From the NCBI GenBank assembly GCA_025349905.2, contig MU624555.1:1-59517 (forward strand): DNA of 59,517 bases. The letters are read 5' to 3'. Source of the stretch: Blastocladiella britannica. Taxonomy: Eukaryota; Blastocladiomycota; Blastocladiomycetes; Blastocladiales; Blastocladiaceae. A model generated the notes under the pieces. It saw nothing but the letters and a program-made list of their open reading frames with translations. It was not told the origin of the DNA and did not search any database. A program made the translations under genes and the position numbers. Positions 33,429 through 43,833 of the stretch are shown here, piece by piece; the stretch's first letter is position 1; each line of letters begins with the position of its first letter.

Positions 33429-35196
33429 ATGCTTGCCTCTTCCTCTGCCAAGCTCGACTCGGCCGTCTCGTCGGTCGCCGACCTGACCTCCCTTACCGCG
33501 ACGACCAAGCAGTCACTTCCGTCCAAGCGCGGCGTGCCCGGTGCTCGGCGCCAGCCCGCGGCCCTCCCCGATGCCATGGACATGACGCCCTCCGCCAAGC
33601 TGGACGCTGCACGTGCTGCCCAGGCCGCTGCCCTCGCTGCTCAGCTGGCCCAGGCCGAGGCCGATGCACGCGCATTTACGGCCCTCATCAGCCCCACCGC
33701 CACCCACGGCCCAATTCTTGAGATGCTGGTCAAGCGGTACCGTGCTTTGCGCAAGCGTATTGTACGGTTATTTATTCCATTTACCTTGACAAGCGTATAC
33801 TCATATTATATTAATACAACAGGAACGTATTGAAAAGTACGAGCACAACGACCGCGCATCCCTGAACCAAGACCAAGTGGCCTCGGTGGATGCAGTGCCC
33901 TCGCTCCGTGGCGCCGCCGCCGAGCTTGAGGACCTCATCAAGGCCCTGCACCCGATCGAGTCTGCGCACGCCACGCAGCTGGCGGCCGCCGCCGCTGCCA
34001 CCGAGACCGCGGTGCGTCTCGCCGAGTCGGCCGCCCGTACTGCTGCGACCACCGCAGCTGCCGACGCGCACGCGGCCGTCTTCCGCCCGTACGTGCGCAT
34101 GGTCCGCGAGCTGGTCGACTTGGACCCCGAGGACCCCGTGGTCGACGCTCTGCGTGGCGTGGTGCTGGACGACGCTTCGGCTTGGGACCTGGCACTGAAA
34201 GTCATGGCCAAGAACGACGGCGAGTGCGTGGACGGCGTCTCCTGTACGTCCTCCAATTTTTCTGCTCTTTTAGCTTCACTGATAAATGGAAATGTCATAG
34301 TCGCCCAAGTATACGACCGCCTGATTGACCAGCCGCTGCGTCTCGAGGACGAGCTGCTCAAGCTGCAGCAAGAGTCGTCGGCCGCGTCGACTTCTCTGCC
34401 GACCAACGCAAACGACACCACCATCAACGCCGGCGACGAAGAGACCGTAGCCCCGGACCTCCCGCAGCTGCCCACGGGCCTGCACTTTGGCGCCGTGCGT
34501 GCCGGGTCCATGACCCCGCCGCTGACCACCTCCACCGACGCCAACGGCGGTGATGATGACCTGGCGGCCGGCAGCAACGTCTCGGAAGCCGGATCCGGCG
34601 CATCCTCGCAGGTCCAACTGCCGGCCACGACGCTTCTCGGGTACTCGATGCCGTCGTTCATGGCCCCGACCGACGACGACGACCTGGCGCCTTTTTCCAT
34701 CACCTCCACGCCGATGCCCGGCTTGCCGTCCACTCCAGTGCCCGTGTCGGCGGCGGCCCTGGCGCACGCGCACGCGTTCGCGTCGGCCAAGCACGCGGCG
34801 GTCGCGGCACTGGTGGCCCAGCAGCCCATGCTGGACCGCGAGTCGTCGGTGGGCGCGAGCGCTGATTCGGACGACGAGGCGACTGAGGACGCGGCCGCCA
34901 ATGGCGCTGCGATCGAGAATGGCGGCGCGAGCGACGGCGAGCCCAAGAAGCGCGTGCGCAAGCGCGGCGGACGCAAGAACAAGGCGCGTCGCGATTCGGC
35001 GGCCGCGGCTGCGGCTGCGGCTGCGGCTGCGGCTGCTGGCGGCCAGTCCTCAGCCGCTCTGGCTCCGGCATCGGCGGCTCCTCGCGCACCATTGAACAAC
35101 GAGTCGGACGCACCTCGCGCTCCCCGCCGGCAGCGTGCACCTCGGCCTTCTGCGGCCGCGGCGACCGCGGGTCCTAAGCCTGTGATCCAGGCATAA
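33429..35196 (+). CDS. Caprin-like coiled-coil protein (weak similarity)
   Basis: Three exons: 33429 to about 33763, about 33825-34241 and about 34300-35196. The junction reads RYRALRKRI then ERIEKYEHNDRASLNQDQV, followed by ELEDLIKAL. This is reminiscent of the caprin homology region, where a Leu-Asn-x-Asp-Gln motif follows a basic helix; caprins are mRNA-binding, granule-associated proteins. Most of the rest is Ala-rich coiled coil and then a disordered Asp/Ser/Thr/Pro region. The C-terminus has a basic patch (KKRVRKRGGRKNKARR), a 14-alanine run encoded by GCN repeats near 34999-35037, and an Arg/Pro-rich end. The caprin link rests on one short motif; an unrelated coiled-coil protein is possible. 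Ends 107 bp before the convergent ARL13B gene. Confidence 0.6.
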
Positions 35197-35303
35197 TTTC
35201 TCGTTTTTTTTTTTCTTTCAATGCACCTCATATCTGCAGAATACCTTTTACCAGTCCGCCCGAGTATACTGTCAAGGGAAATGATCTTTATTGTGCTTAA
35301 GAT

Positions 35304-36499
35304 TCAATTCAGCTGGAATGTTTTTTGGACAATCGCCATGGAATCCGCTGCCGTGGAGGCTCGTTTCCCAGCACCAGCAGCCGATTTTGGAGGCAGTATC
35401 GGTGAATTAGGACCTGATGAAGACTGTTGGGCACTGTTGGCAGCCACCCGCGTGCGCCGCTGCTCGAGCTCGATCGCGTACTGCATCTTTTGCTGCTCCG
35501 TGTCCCGGCGCACACGAGCCGAGATCGGGTCCCAGTTGGATGCCACGGCTTCCAGGAGTTCCGTGATTCCTGTTTACATATCATGTCAATGAGATAAGGT
35601 GATTGGATCCAAGTCGATCCGTGTACCTGCAATGAGCTCGCGATCCACGCCTTTCCCGCGCTTGCCCACTTTCGCGGCCGAAATGGCGTGTACCAGCACG
35701 ATTGGGGGCACGGCAGGAGATCCAGGCTCAGCGGTACTGCCTCCGCCGACTAATGTCAACAGCTCGTGGACCCCAAGCGCTTCGTTAGCAGCGGCGAGTT
35801 GCGGTTTGGTCATTTGCTCGGCCTTGTTGATGTATCTATATTGTTGGGTATTCAGTGCCTGGATCACATATATTGCGACAAGAAGGAAGGCAAACATACA
35901 CCAGTAATGGTTTCCCTTGGTTCAGCTTGTTGCGGCACATATCGTTCAAGCACTTTTTCGCTTCGGCGAATCGTGCTGGATCGGAGCCGTCCAGGACAAA
36001 GCACAGTGCGTGTGCCTATTTAGATTTTTGAGCTATTCGAACTCATAACGAAATAGATATGGACAGGCCGCACCTCGGCGTAGTAATTTTGCCTGATCAC
36101 CCAAGAAGAATTGTTAGTAAAGTAAATCAAGTTACAAGAAAGAGATGTTAGTACCAAATACCACGGATCCGCGCATGCCCACCCACATCAAATGTCCGCA
36201 GGGCCTTGTTGTCAATGCGAGTGGTATTGGAATTGAATCCCCATGTGGTCGTGTTTCGTTGCATTGGATCTATCTCAATAGTCAGGACACGAGGGAAAAA
36301 AACGTTAAAAGCGAAGACCCGTACTGCCTACAATCCGATCAACCACCGTGGACTTGCCCGATCCATCCAATCCAAAGAACGAGACAGTCGTGACTTGCGG
36401 TTCGGGAGCAACTGTGATGTTTCTCCTCGGGTATCCGCCAGTGAAGCATCCGCATCCGAGCCAGCGAAAGATGGTCGAGAGTGCCAATCTAATTCTCAT
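35304..36499 (-). CDS. ARL13B: ARL13B-type ciliary small GTPase
   Basis: ARL13B is a ciliary-membrane Arf-like GTPase that acts as exchange factor for ARL3. The ATG at 36499 is followed by an early Cys cluster (FRWLGCGCF) suited to palmitoylation, then the P-loop FFGLDGSGKS. Later exons give TTWGFN (switch I), RTFDVGGHARIRGIW (switch II with interswitch), a 19-nt micro-exon (36074-36092) coding QNYYAE, AHALCFVLDGSDPARFAEA, NQGKPLLV joined to YINKAEQ, and the characteristic post-GTPase helix (LLEAVASNWDPISARVRRD, then TEQQKMQYAIELEQRRTR). The RIRGIW-QNYYAE pair and this helix are diagnostic. The switch II glutamine is replaced (GGH) and NKxD reads NKAE, so nucleotide handling may differ from classical Arfs. 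It signals a flagellated life stage. Confidence 0.82.
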
Positions 36500-36587
36500 G
36501 ATATTTTTGGGAAAATTGTATGCAAGAGAAAATTTCCCACTTAAAACTACCCTCTTTCGCCACAACTCAGTCGTTTAAACGAAAAAG

Positions 36588-38073
36588 ATGTTCCCGCTTG
36601 CTCACCCCGGCCTATCCGGGCCGCCACCACAAGAGACTGGTCAGAAATCGGCACACGACCCGTATAGCGGCGATAGTGGGTTGCACCACCCGGCATTGAT
36701 GATGATGTACCCTACCGAGAGCAGTGGTCCATTTGAGCAACAACAGCCGAGACTCCCGTCGCCGCCAGAGACGGCCGTATGGGCCCTCCCATCGCCACCA
36801 CCGCCGCTTGGAGGAGAAGGAGCGCGACTGGCGTTGGGCGGCGGCGGCGCCACTTGCAGCAGCAGCACAGGTAACAGTGCAGACCCGACTGCGAAGCCAC
36901 CCGCCACCAGCTTGACGAGTACCACCACGATAGCAGCCGATGCTGGATCTGCGTCGCTTGGGGGTCTGAGTGATTCGCCTGTGCTTGGTTTTGGGTACTC
37001 CAACATTTTTCTTTTGCCACTTCAAGTATTAACGTTGCGCTATTTCTAGTAATGGATCCAGCTGGTACAACGACATGGGCGCCATGATGGGCAGCGGTGC
37101 GAGTAATGGAGCAGCTCCATGGTTGATCGGCACCGCCGTTGTCACGCCCGCGTCGTCCTTGTCTTTGCCCTTGCCCATTTCTCACCACCCGCCCACTGTT
37201 TCCAACGGCCACCGGCCGGCTCATTCCCCACCCATACCCTTGCACCACCCGAACCATCAGCACCAGCATCCGCCTCCTCGCTCAAGATCCACCTCGTCCA
37301 CCACCGGCTCGCCCTGGCTCCCTGCCGCCGGCGTGCCATTCATGGTCTCCAATACTGGTAATGGCGATACAACAACGCTCGGACTCTTGCCCGACTACCA
37401 AATGAACACGCAATACTTGTCGCTCCCGCCACCACCCGCGTTTCTCCCACTGGCCGGCGGCGGCGTGGGGTCCGGCACCCTCGCCGACTTGTCGCCTACG
37501 GTCCTGCACGTCGGGATGGGCGCGATGATGACTCCTCCCGACGACGACGATGCGGCGGCCGCGGGTGTGAAGCCGCGACGAAAGTACCGCCCACGTGGGA
37601 GCGGAGCAGCCGCAGGGGCGGCATCGACTCGAGGCCGGAAAGGGAAACACCAGTCACACCGACGGTCCAATGACCCCGATGACCCTTTACCAGGTGCTGC
37701 TGCCCAAACCGATGAGAGCGACGTGTACCACGACGACGGAGACCACGACCACGATGACCGTGACCGGCCATGGCACCGTCGCCAACAGTCCAATGGCGCA
37801 AGCATGGCCAAGACGCACACGTGCTCGACGTGCGGCGTCTCGTTTGCAAGGCAGCACGATATGCGGCGGCACGCGCGCACGCACGCGGCCGAGCGCGGCG
37901 AACTCGACGCCTCGTTCGCGTGCACGATCTGCGGGCGGGCGTTTACGCGCGCCGACGCGCTCAGGCGGCACGGCAAGTCGCGCGCGTGTCGTGCACCGGG
38001 TTCCGGGGGTGCGGCTGGACCGGGGTCGGCGGGTAAGGGGCGGGACCAGGACGACGACGGCGGGTGGGACTGA
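36588..38073 (+). CDS. Two-finger C2H2 zinc-finger protein, probable transcription factor
   Basis: Two exons, 36588-36994 and 37050-38073, join in phase (GFG then NGSSWYND). About 475 residues. The N-terminal three quarters are Pro/Ser/Gly/His-rich with acidic patches (PPDDDDAAAA). Two classical fingers lie near the C-terminus: CSTCGVSFARQHDMRRHARTH and CTICGRAFTRADALRRHGKS, the second ending in Cys instead of the last His (HGKSRAC). A basic stretch (KPRRKYRPRG) precedes them. The paired finger arrangement resembles fungal Msn2/4- or Klf-like factors, but no specific orthologue is recognised. Start ATG 36588 is 88 bp from the divergent ARL13B start. Confidence 0.75.
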
Positions 38074-39031
38074 GCCCTTATGTGGCAAGCGTGCTGGCTC
38101 GGTATTGCATTCGTGGCTGCCTCTGCAATCGAGGTGGGAACAAATAAACCGCCATATTTTTGTATTCATGCGTTTTTGGACTCTTTGGGCCACTAACACT
38201 CACGTTATTCTTGCATACTTGGCCGACGACAACTTGACGAGGCAATGACCTGGACCCTCTGGTCACCGTGGATGGACTGGCCAGTACGAAGAATCAGGCC
38301 AAACTGATATCCTCACGCTAAATTATTGTTCGATATTGATAACGGTCCCGAGCAAGACGCCGACGAACTCACACGCTGCTATTCCAAATTGCTGTGGGCG
38401 AACGGCTGGCTGCGTTCGCTCGGTCGTGTTGTGAAGTCAAATATACCAAGTTATATATTACGACAGAATTAGATCCTTTTCCCAATACTACACTTCCCCC
38501 TTTTCCCAGAGACATCGGATCAATGGGAAGGGAGTTAAAAAAAAGGAGTTTCGTTGCCTTTTGCTTGTTCCAGACTAGTTTTTATTGCTGCTTGTCCGAT
38601 GCCGCAGTTGGGTCTCACAGCGAGCTTTCGAATTCCCAGAACGTCTTCCTTGCTCACTCCCTTATTCCTGGCCGCCAACTCTTTCAAAATCTCTGATTGT
38701 CCAACACAAATATTATCGTAATATTTCGGACACAAAATAGACGAGCGGATATCCCGCCGTGATTGCAACGTCGCGTGACTGCAAAATACCGTTCCCTCAC
38801 ACTTTAAAAAAAGTGTACGAGCTCGCTAAACTTTAAAAGAAAGTATACGCTGGTCCTCATTAATAACACAAAAGGGACCATAAAGAAATCATACCTCGTA
38901 CTTTCTTTCTACCTCTGTGACTCGGATCCGTTACACAATATACAGAAGCGCACTCCAGTACAATCCATTATTTTCATTTGGTCCTAGCTTGCACGCACGT
39001 ACCTCTGACTTACTTTTAACAACGTAGAAAA
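38074..39031. other. Intergenic stretch with no supported gene
   Basis: AT-richer DNA. A minus-strand fragment near 38768-38535 (SEILKELAARNKGVSKEDV) looks faintly protein-like but has no context. At about 38798-38855 a short direct repeat of the type ACTTTAAAA-AAAGT-TACG occurs twice. Nothing else is identifiable. Confidence 0.5.
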
Positions 39032-40725
39032 ATGCTCGGCTTCCTTCGCGATATACTATTCGCGGTTCCCGCGGCGATCGTCGCTCTCGCCACCGGCGGC
39101 AACACCAGCGCCAACAAAACCACCACCGCCAGCAACACCACTGAATATAAAAAGTACACGATCCTAGATGCGGCAATCGCGGCCGACACCGAGGTATTCT
39201 ACCGCGAGCTGCTCCCGCTGATGGGCAACGACGCGGTGATGGCGGTCGTGGCCGACGCCGACAGCGTCGAGGAACCTTCGATTGGCATGGGATTCCTGAC
39301 CCGCGATCTTGGCCGTAAATCAACCATGACGGAGATCCGCACTGCGCAGTGGCACCATTACCAGACCCCAACTCTGAAGCCGCGCTTACCCGTAGACGAC
39401 TATTATTGTAAAAGCAAGAAGCTGGTTATGATATCGCACGTGAATTACTATTCTATTAATACGGTTCCCCGATCATCCATTTTGACACATTATTGCAGGC
39501 GCTAGACCGCTGTCAAGCTGACGGAATGCGGGGCTTGGGTCATCGAGGATCCCCCTGAGCAGAAGCGGGCGCAGGACCGCCGCTGGCAGATCTGTGATGC
39601 GGCCGTTCTCTTTGAGGAAGCCAAGCTCTCTCGCCGGATCTCGGCCTTTTCGGCGGGGCGACTCCATCCCAACATCGTCCCGGTCTTGGGCGTTATTGGC
39701 AAGGGTGCCATGGGTATGTTGCAAATTCGCTCTCCCCTTTCTTTTCTTCGGTGCTCATCCCTAATTTTGTAATTTCAGCGATGTTTCGGGCCTGGTACGG
39801 GTCCGTGTACGATAATTGCGTACGTACCACGGATCCTCCTCTTGCATGTCGCACGATCCATCTCACCACAGAAACAATAACAGGGTAGGGCGCGTTTGCC
39901 GCCGGGGCACCCGGCCTGCGCCTCGATCATGCGCGACCTGATGGTCGGGGTGATGCGGCTCCACGAGGATCTTGGCATGTTCCATACACTCATCAACGTG
40001 GGCTATATCCCTTGCGACTTCGAGCGGGACTACCAGGAAAAGTCTCAATGGTTGCCCGCCAAGACGTCCGCAGACATGTTTGCGGTTGCAGTGACGTTCC
40101 TCGCCGTTGCCGACGTCGGCGGCTGCCACGCCAGGTACCTGCTCGACCTGCGCTGCACTGATGGCGGCGGCGGCGAAATTCCATAGGGGGTCACCCACCG
40201 CCGCCACCCGCTCGCGCGCAAGACCCACTTCCACAACTTTGACCAGCTTGTGTGAATGCTAGAGCGTGACCCGAACCCGGCCCACTGGCTGTTCGAGGAC
40301 AGTACCTATGGCGAAGGTGTGGCGGCGCGGTCGTTCGTGCTGGCGGCCATGCGCCCGGGCGCCACCCCTCGCTCCCTGCTCGCGCACCGGTACCTAACGT
40401 GCGCGTCGCGCACCGCGGTGGCCTGGTGGGTGAAACCATACGACCCGGCGACGGCGCCAGCCTCAAAGCCGCGCGCCAAGCGAGAAGATCCGTGCCATCG
40501 CCAAGCGCGTGATCTTGCGGATGGTCGAGCAGGCGGCGCGCTGGGTCACCGCGGTGACCATCAAACCGGTGGTCATGCTCGGGGGGCTCGGTGGGTCTTT
40601 GGAAACGAGCGTTTCGCTCATGTTGGCAGGATGTCTTTCTCAAACCCCAGTGGACACTGGCTTCTTTCCGTTACAATTCATGCTTTTTGATTTTTCTCTC
40701 TTCCACATAATTTACGAATAAGTGC
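39032..40725 (+). pseudogene. Decayed or broken gene of unknown family
   Basis: A spliced frame starts at ATG 39032 (MLGFLRDILFAVPAAIVALA, a hydrophobic N-terminus) and joins through introns ending near 39505, 39778 and 39884. It passes TAVKLTECGAWVIEDPPEQK, HPNIVPVLGVIGKGAM, SIMRDLMVGVMRLHEDLGMF and VTFLAVADVGGC. It meets TAG at about 40184 (after EIP) and, after 22 more sense codons, TGA near 40254. Coding-like sequence continues (MLERDPNPAHWLFEDSTYG), and near 40480 the coding signal shifts frame (SEKIRAIAKRVILRMVEQ). Two stops and a frameshift argue for decay. If the TAG is genuine, a protein of about 330 residues could remain. No family is recognised; the HPNIVPVLGV string alone is not enough to call a kinase. 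Confidence 0.45.
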
Positions 40726-40732
40726 CAATTTA

Positions 40733-41717
40733 ATGTCGAAAAAATACCGCGCGCCGTGCTGGCGCCTGTCGCATGCGGTCGAGTGTTGGTGGTTTGGCCC
40801 ACAAGTAAACGCTGGCAACGCCCTTGAGCGATTGCCGCCCGAGCTCTTGACGAGCATCCTGGAAGGAACTCATTCCGCACCGCACCTGGCCGCGACTAAT
40901 CCTGAACTTGGGACCACTGCCGCAATGCGCCGTCGATCCAACTCTCGTGGGCCACTGGACGAATCACAAATGCGGTGCATAAAGAGTCAAGCATACTTGA
41001 ACGCCTTGAGCCGCCGCATACACTGGGGTTCCAAGTTCCAGCTCGACATTATGCCTACCACATCGCGGATCGACACGATTTGGAGCGCTCAACGGGTCAC
41101 CGCTCATTTTTTTTTTGGTAAGCCGCCAATGTACGTGTTTCTTTTCCTTGAAGGGCCGGCGTACTTGGTCCAACTCAAGTATAATAAATGTTAACGTAAA
41201 TCGAGGCAAACAGCAAAAACCCACTTTACAGGGCACCGACCAGGACATGTCCGCCACCTATGCCGGCGCACTTTTTCCTGTCGCGGACGGTCCTGGACTA
41301 CCTTCTTGCTCCGCGTCCGTGAGCTCGCTTGGCCTCAATATCCCCGACGGCCATACTTGAACAGTGGACCGATCAGACACCCGCCCTCTCACCCATAATG
41401 GCGCTCCTTTTGCCTGTTTTCATTCTGGCCTCGGGCGACGTTCCTCGATTCATGGACGTGGCCACACGCTGCATCAACTGATGCCACTGTACCTCAGAAC
41501 AGCAGCTGCGCCGTTGACGTTTTGGCTGAAATTGAGCATGAACCTTTCGTACGAGCAGCATGACCGGAAATACCCACTGGACTCGCTCGCGTATAAGCAG
41601 ATTACGTTGCCCATGCACTGGGCATCCTTTGCGGTCCTCGTTGGCCTCGTGGACGCGCTCGACCATCTCGAACGAATTGGAATTGCATCGTCGTTGTTCC
41701 CTGGCAACTTGCTATGA
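40733..41717 (+). pseudogene. Second decayed coding segment, F-box-like start
   Basis: ATG 40733 opens a frame with NALERLPPELLTSILEGTH, an F-box-like helix pair, and continues to SKFQLDIMPTTSRIDTIW. After a possible intron near 41117-41231 the coding-like signal moves between frames: RTVLDYLLAPRP, then PIMALLLPVFILASGDVPRF, then LPMHWASFAVLVGLVDALDH in another frame, interrupted by stops. This looks like a disabled member of a local protein family. It may be the degraded 3' part of the preceding pseudogene rather than a separate gene. Confidence 0.4.
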
Positions 41718-41897
41718 TTCCTTTGTTATTAACTCTATTCGACATTAGCAGCCTTTGCACACGGGCGCGACGTCGCAGCAACTCGACTGGAGGCTGCTGC
41801 GAGATTTCACCTCCCTGCACCAATGGTCGCATAAGATATCGCAATATATACTTCTTAATCCCTCTATTCAATTAAATATAAATTACGGCAAAATGAT

Positions 41898-43631
41898 TTA
41901 CACCGTCTCCGACGGCTCCTCGAAATCATACACCACCACGGCGCTGGTAAAGTCACTGGCGATCAGTTTCCCAGAATCAAACCGCACCGCATGCAGCCCG
42001 GCCTCGTGACGGTCGCGAAGTGAGTACAGAGCAGTGCCAGCGGCTGAGCCCGTCGCGTGCATGGCCCACACTTTGATGGACCGATCGGCGCCACCCGAAA
42101 CGATCTTGTGCGAGTCGGCTGCAACGCAGATCACGGGAGCCGTGTGCCCTGTGAATGTTCGTTGCAGGCGCAGCTGATCCGCGGCTATCATAGCGCCCTT
42201 TGAGGATTGGTGGTGTTGAGGAAGATGCCACAGCTTGAGCGAATTGTCTCCACCTCTGCATATGTCAAATGGATCAATCCACATGGCCTACAAATCAACT
42301 TAAGATGAAGGAATAACGGACCCAGTGATCAAGTGAGTGCCTTGAATGCACATGGCAAATACGCCGCCAGGGTGGGCTCCGAGCGCAGTAGCAATCGGCA
42401 CCAATTGTTGCTGCTGGTGTTGCTGCTCGTCCCCATTTCCGTGCTTCGACACCTTCGTTTCCACGCGCCACACGCGGATCGACCCGTCCAAGGCACCTGC
42501 AGCCACCAACCCGGAGTCGCGCGCGCACGCCACGGCAGTGATGGATGTCGTGTGCCCGACCAGGCACGCGCTCGGCGTCAGTTCATGCACTTGTGCGGTT
42601 GTTGCTGGTGGAACGGGCGACCCTTTGTGCCGAGAGTTTGAGGCGAGCGCGGTACTTATGTCCCATGCCGTGACCATTCCGGACTCGGCGCCGGCCACGC
42701 AGAACGTTCCATCGGCATCCACTGCACCATACTCGCTCTGCGGTGCGGTAGGGATGCGGTCAGCCCTCAGCCGGACAAGTGGGACGCCGGTAGCGCGGTC
42801 GTGCACCACAATGGCGGCGTCCGACGTGGCAGTCAGGATATGGTCTGCGGTCAGTCGGATCGTGGTGATGGCGGATGCGGGATTAGACGAGATTTGCGAG
42901 TGCAATGCGCCCGTCTCGAGATTCCACTGTTTTTCTTCATGCCAGTCAAATCGAGTGCGCCCATAAATATGGAGCTTACATACGGTAATGCTCGATGACG
43001 GCGTAAATGACACGACCAGACTCCGGCCCACATCAAAATCAGCATGCAGCGAACCAGGCCGGCGTACCACCCGCGAAACAGTGCACGCGCCGCGCTTCCA
43101 GTTCATAGCCGTCTTGTATCCCTTGACAAACTCGCTGTGCCATGGCGACCGCACCATCGATCGCGGGACTTTTGTTGTCTTCGTTTCTGATGGCCCACTT
43201 GCCACCACCACTGCCAAGAGCCCCGAGTCGCGGCGGGTGACGGGCGGTGGCCGCGGGTACGCGCCAAACCCCTCCGCGCCGAGCCGCACCACCAAATCGC
43301 GCCACAGGTGATTGTCGCGCACGATCGCCGCCATGCGCACACTTGTTCGCGCCGTCGCCGCCAGATCGGCGGGCGTCGCGATCCGCGCCAATACGTGGAT
43401 CAGAAGCTCATCGGGAAGATCCATTAGCAGCGGTGGTAGTCGCTTATGTTGAAATCCATCGCCGTTGAGGGAGGCGGTGGGGATCTCGGGTAACAGAGTG
43501 GCGACTGCCTGCGCTTGGGCAAGTAACAGATCCGAGTCGGATGCATCGCGCAACAGGGCGGCCAGGAGCGCAATGCGGCGCTCGCGCGGCAGCGACAGTG
43601 TTTGCGGAGCTACAGTGTCCCACGGCGTCAT
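41898..43631 (-). CDS. F-box/WD40 repeat protein, putative SCF substrate receptor
   Basis: F-box/WD40 proteins bridge SKP1 to substrates in SCF ubiquitin ligases. The first exon starts at ATG 43631. Residues about 70-120 form the F-box (LPDELLIHVLARIATPADLA, then RDNHLWRDLVVRL), followed by WD-type blades (ITTIRLTADHILTATSDAA, GMVTAWDIS, ITAVACARDSGLVAAGALDG with SIRVWRV). A splice from ITG near 42320 to GGDNSLKLWHL near 42255 adds the last blades: TGHTAPVICVAADSHKIVSGG, DRSIKVWAM and KLIASDFTSAVVVYDF. A Gln-rich linker lies between blades. No Cdc4/Grr-specific motif allows a narrower call. Confidence 0.75.
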
Positions 43632-43768
43632 TTTATTGTACGCCTAATTTGAGGGTACCAAAATAGTAGTTTCCCAATTAATTTCCCATCCCCTGCTGTA
43701 ATTCCACGTCTGTATGAATGGATGAATATCCCTTGGACTGGATCAAGTAAAAATTATTAACAAAAAAC

Positions 43769-43791
43769 ATGAGCACAGTCGCTGACGAGCA

Positions 43792-43833
<42 letters not shown>

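Noticed and set aside
33801..35231. Long minus-strand frame opposite the caprin-like gene
   Set aside because: Low-complexity Ala/Ser translation arising from GC-rich codons on the other strand; the plus-strand exons have proper splice sites and a conserved motif.
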